Shown here: one piece after another, positions 5,000 through 6,234 of the stretch
Numbering within the stretch: the first letter of the stretch is position 1
Layout: each line of letters begins with the position of its first letter
NCBI GenBank assembly: GCA_009780545.1
Contig: WQZW01000094.1
Span: 1 to 6,234 of the forward strand
Reading direction: 5' to 3'
DNA: 6,234 nucleotides
DNA from: Treponema sp.
GTDB lineage: Bacteria > Spirochaetota > Spirochaetia > Treponematales > Breznakiellaceae
Position numbers and translations under genes: made by a program
The notes under the pieces: generated by a model
Databases searched by the model: none
Seen by the model: only the letters and a program-made list of their open reading frames with translations
What the model was told of the DNA's origin: nothing

Positions 5000-6234
5000 A
5001 TGGAAAAGACGGGCGTAGGTTTCGGGGAAAAACTGCGGGGGCCGGAGCTGCCGGAACGGGAACGGCTTGCCTCCCTGCATGAGGTGCTCCGCCTTCCGGA
5101 AGGCGGGGACGGGGCCGCCGGCATCCTCCTGGACCTGCGCCTCGATGCGGATACCCTGGCCGCCTCGCTGCTGCATGCCGTCTCCCGGGACCGCGAACCG
5201 CCGGAAGCGGCCCGTGCCCTCGCGGGCGAGCCGGCCCTTGTCCTGCTCAAGGGGCTTGCAAAAATCGACTCGCTGAAGACCGCCGTCAAAACCTCCGTCG
5301 AGGCGGAGAACCTGCGGCACATGCTCTTCGCCCTTACCGGCGACATCAGGGTGATCATCATCAAGCTGGCCGAACAGCTTGCCCGGCTCCGCGCCTTCGA
5401 CCGCGCAGGCGGCGAGGAACGGAAGCTTGCCGCCCGGGAATGCCTGGACATTTATGCGCCGGTGGCCAACCAACTGGGCATCTCCTGGATGAAGGACGAG
5501 ATGGAGGACCTTTCGCTGAAGTTCCTCAACCGGGAAACCTATCAGCAGATCAAGGACTTCGTGGGCCGCAAGAAGGAAAGCCGGGACGCATTCCTGGAAG
5601 CCGCCCGCCGGACGATAACCGAGGCGGCCGAACGTGCCGGCATAACGATCCGGGTGAAGGGCCGGGCCAAGCATTTCTACTCGGTGTACATGAAGATGCG
5701 GAAACGGGGCAAGGGCGCCGACGAGATCCGGGATCTTGCTGGCATCCGGATCATCTGCGACGGAATCGAGAACTGCTACACGCTGCTCGGCCTGGTCCAC
5801 AGCCTTTGGGAGCCGATAGACGGTTTCTTCAAGGACTACGTCGCCAGGCCCAAGCCCAACGGCTACGCCAGCCTGCACACTTCCGTCCTCATCGGCGAGG
5901 AAGGCGACGATGCCGAGGGGCAGATCCTGGAGATACAGATCCGCACCGGCGAGATGGACCGCCTTGCCGAATACGGCGTTGCCAGCCACTGGCTGTACAA
6001 GAAGGGCGCTTCCCGGGATGCCGAACGGGGGAAACAGGTCGGGGTGGTTAACAAAATGAAGGGCTGGCGGGGGGATTCCTCGGATTCCTGGCTTGCCGAC
6101 ATCAAGCGGGACCTTTTCGGCAAGTGGATTTTCGTGTTCACCCCGCAGGGCAAGGTAATCCGGCTGCCGGCCGGGGCCACGCCGCTGGACTTCGCCTTCC
6201 AGGTGCACACGGCGGTGGGCGAACGCTGCATCGG
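5000..6234 (+). CDS. relA: RelA/SpoT (p)ppGpp synthetase, 3' end outside the window
   Basis: The first 411 residues of a stringent-response enzyme that makes (p)ppGpp from ATP and GTP or GDP. The frame is bounded upstream by TAA (4994-4996), so ATG 5000 is the earliest start, though its ribosome site is poor. The hydrolase-like region (about 30-180) keeps the family scaffold (AENLRHMLFAL, DIYAPVANQLG, MEDLSLKFL). Its HD pair is HA (His59-Ala60), the following E-D is gone, the segment that normally supplies an earlier metal-binding His is absent, and KLADRLHNMR has become KLAEQLARLR (122-131). Hydrolysis is therefore probably lost, as in E. coli RelA. The synthetase domain (about 215-335) is intact: GRAKHFYSVYMKM, FFKDYVARPKPNGYASLHT and EIQIRTGEMDRLAEYGVASHW. 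A TGS domain begins near 375 (IFVFTPQGKVIRLPAGATPL). SpoT or a bifunctional Rel is the alternative name; the missing HD residues favour RelA. Confidence 0.92.
   Translation, partial: MEKTGVGFGEKLRGPELPERERLASLHEVLRLPEGGDGAAGILLDLRLDADTLAASLLHAVSRDREPPEAARALAGEPALVLLKGLAKIDSLKTAVKTSVEAENLRHMLFALTGDIRVIIIKLAEQLARLRAFDRAGGEERKLAARECLDIYAPVANQLGISWMKDEMEDLSLKFLNRETYQQIKDFVGRKKESRDAFLEAARRTITEAAERAGITIRVKGRAKHFYSVYMKMRKRGKGADEIRDLAGIRIICDGIENCYTLLGLVHSLWEPIDGFFKDYVARPKPNGYASLHTSVLIGEEGDDAEGQILEIQIRTGEMDRLAEYGVASHWLYKKGASRDAERGKQVGVVNKMKGWRGDSSDSWLADIKRDLFGKWIFVFTPQGKVIRLPAGATPLDFAFQVHTAVGERCI

Noticed and set aside
4838..6208. Long minus-strand open frame (456 codons) opposite relA
   Set aside because: The plus strand encodes an unmistakable RelA/SpoT protein; the opposite frame is open only because GC-rich codons seldom give stops, and its translation is proline- and glycine-rich with no domain.

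Overview
The window looks like a chromosomal stretch from a GC-rich bacterium with an accessory, partly lower-GC insert. The GC-rich part holds a RelA/SpoT enzyme and an old yellow enzyme. The stretch from about 71 to 2540 is visibly richer in A and T and carries a TetR regulator and an ABC exporter, which suggests acquisition from elsewhere. I cannot place the organism from sequence alone.

Layout from left to right. Positions 1-66 are the last codons of an unidentified plus-strand gene. Converging on it is a minus-strand pair: a half-size ABC exporter (654-2354) followed by a TetR-type regulator (71-592). The exporter start overlaps by four bases (ATGA) the stop of a further minus-strand reading frame (2351-2536). 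That frame has lost its 5' part, so the operon once had at least one more gene. Upstream of it, 2517-about 2766 holds a frameshifted coding remnant that may be the tail of a transposase, with a strong hairpin and T-tract inside it that probably terminates the next gene. That gene is a YqjM/NamA-type flavin-dependent ene-reductase (2784-3809, minus), with its own good ribosome site and a TTGACA promoter. Between it and the next gene is a 132-base block of interleaved inverted repeats (3898-4029) that looks like a structured RNA. A DUF3800 protein (4045-4752, minus) follows. Its leader contains a compact three-way-junction RNA ending in a T-tract directly before the ribosome site. Divergent from it, a RelA/SpoT (p)ppGpp synthetase starts at 5000 and runs out of the window. 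Its N-terminal hydrolase domain has lost the HD motif.

How the parts may work together: the exporter and TetR protein form a plausible self-regulated efflux or export unit whose original partner is damaged. The ene-reductase is a stand-alone metabolic or detoxification gene. The DUF3800 gene, with promoter, folded RNA, T-tract and ribosome site in tight order, is the least conventional unit here: either it is controlled by attenuation or a small RNA of about 75 nt is made from its promoter. The synthetase belongs to the stringent response and appears unrelated to its neighbours.
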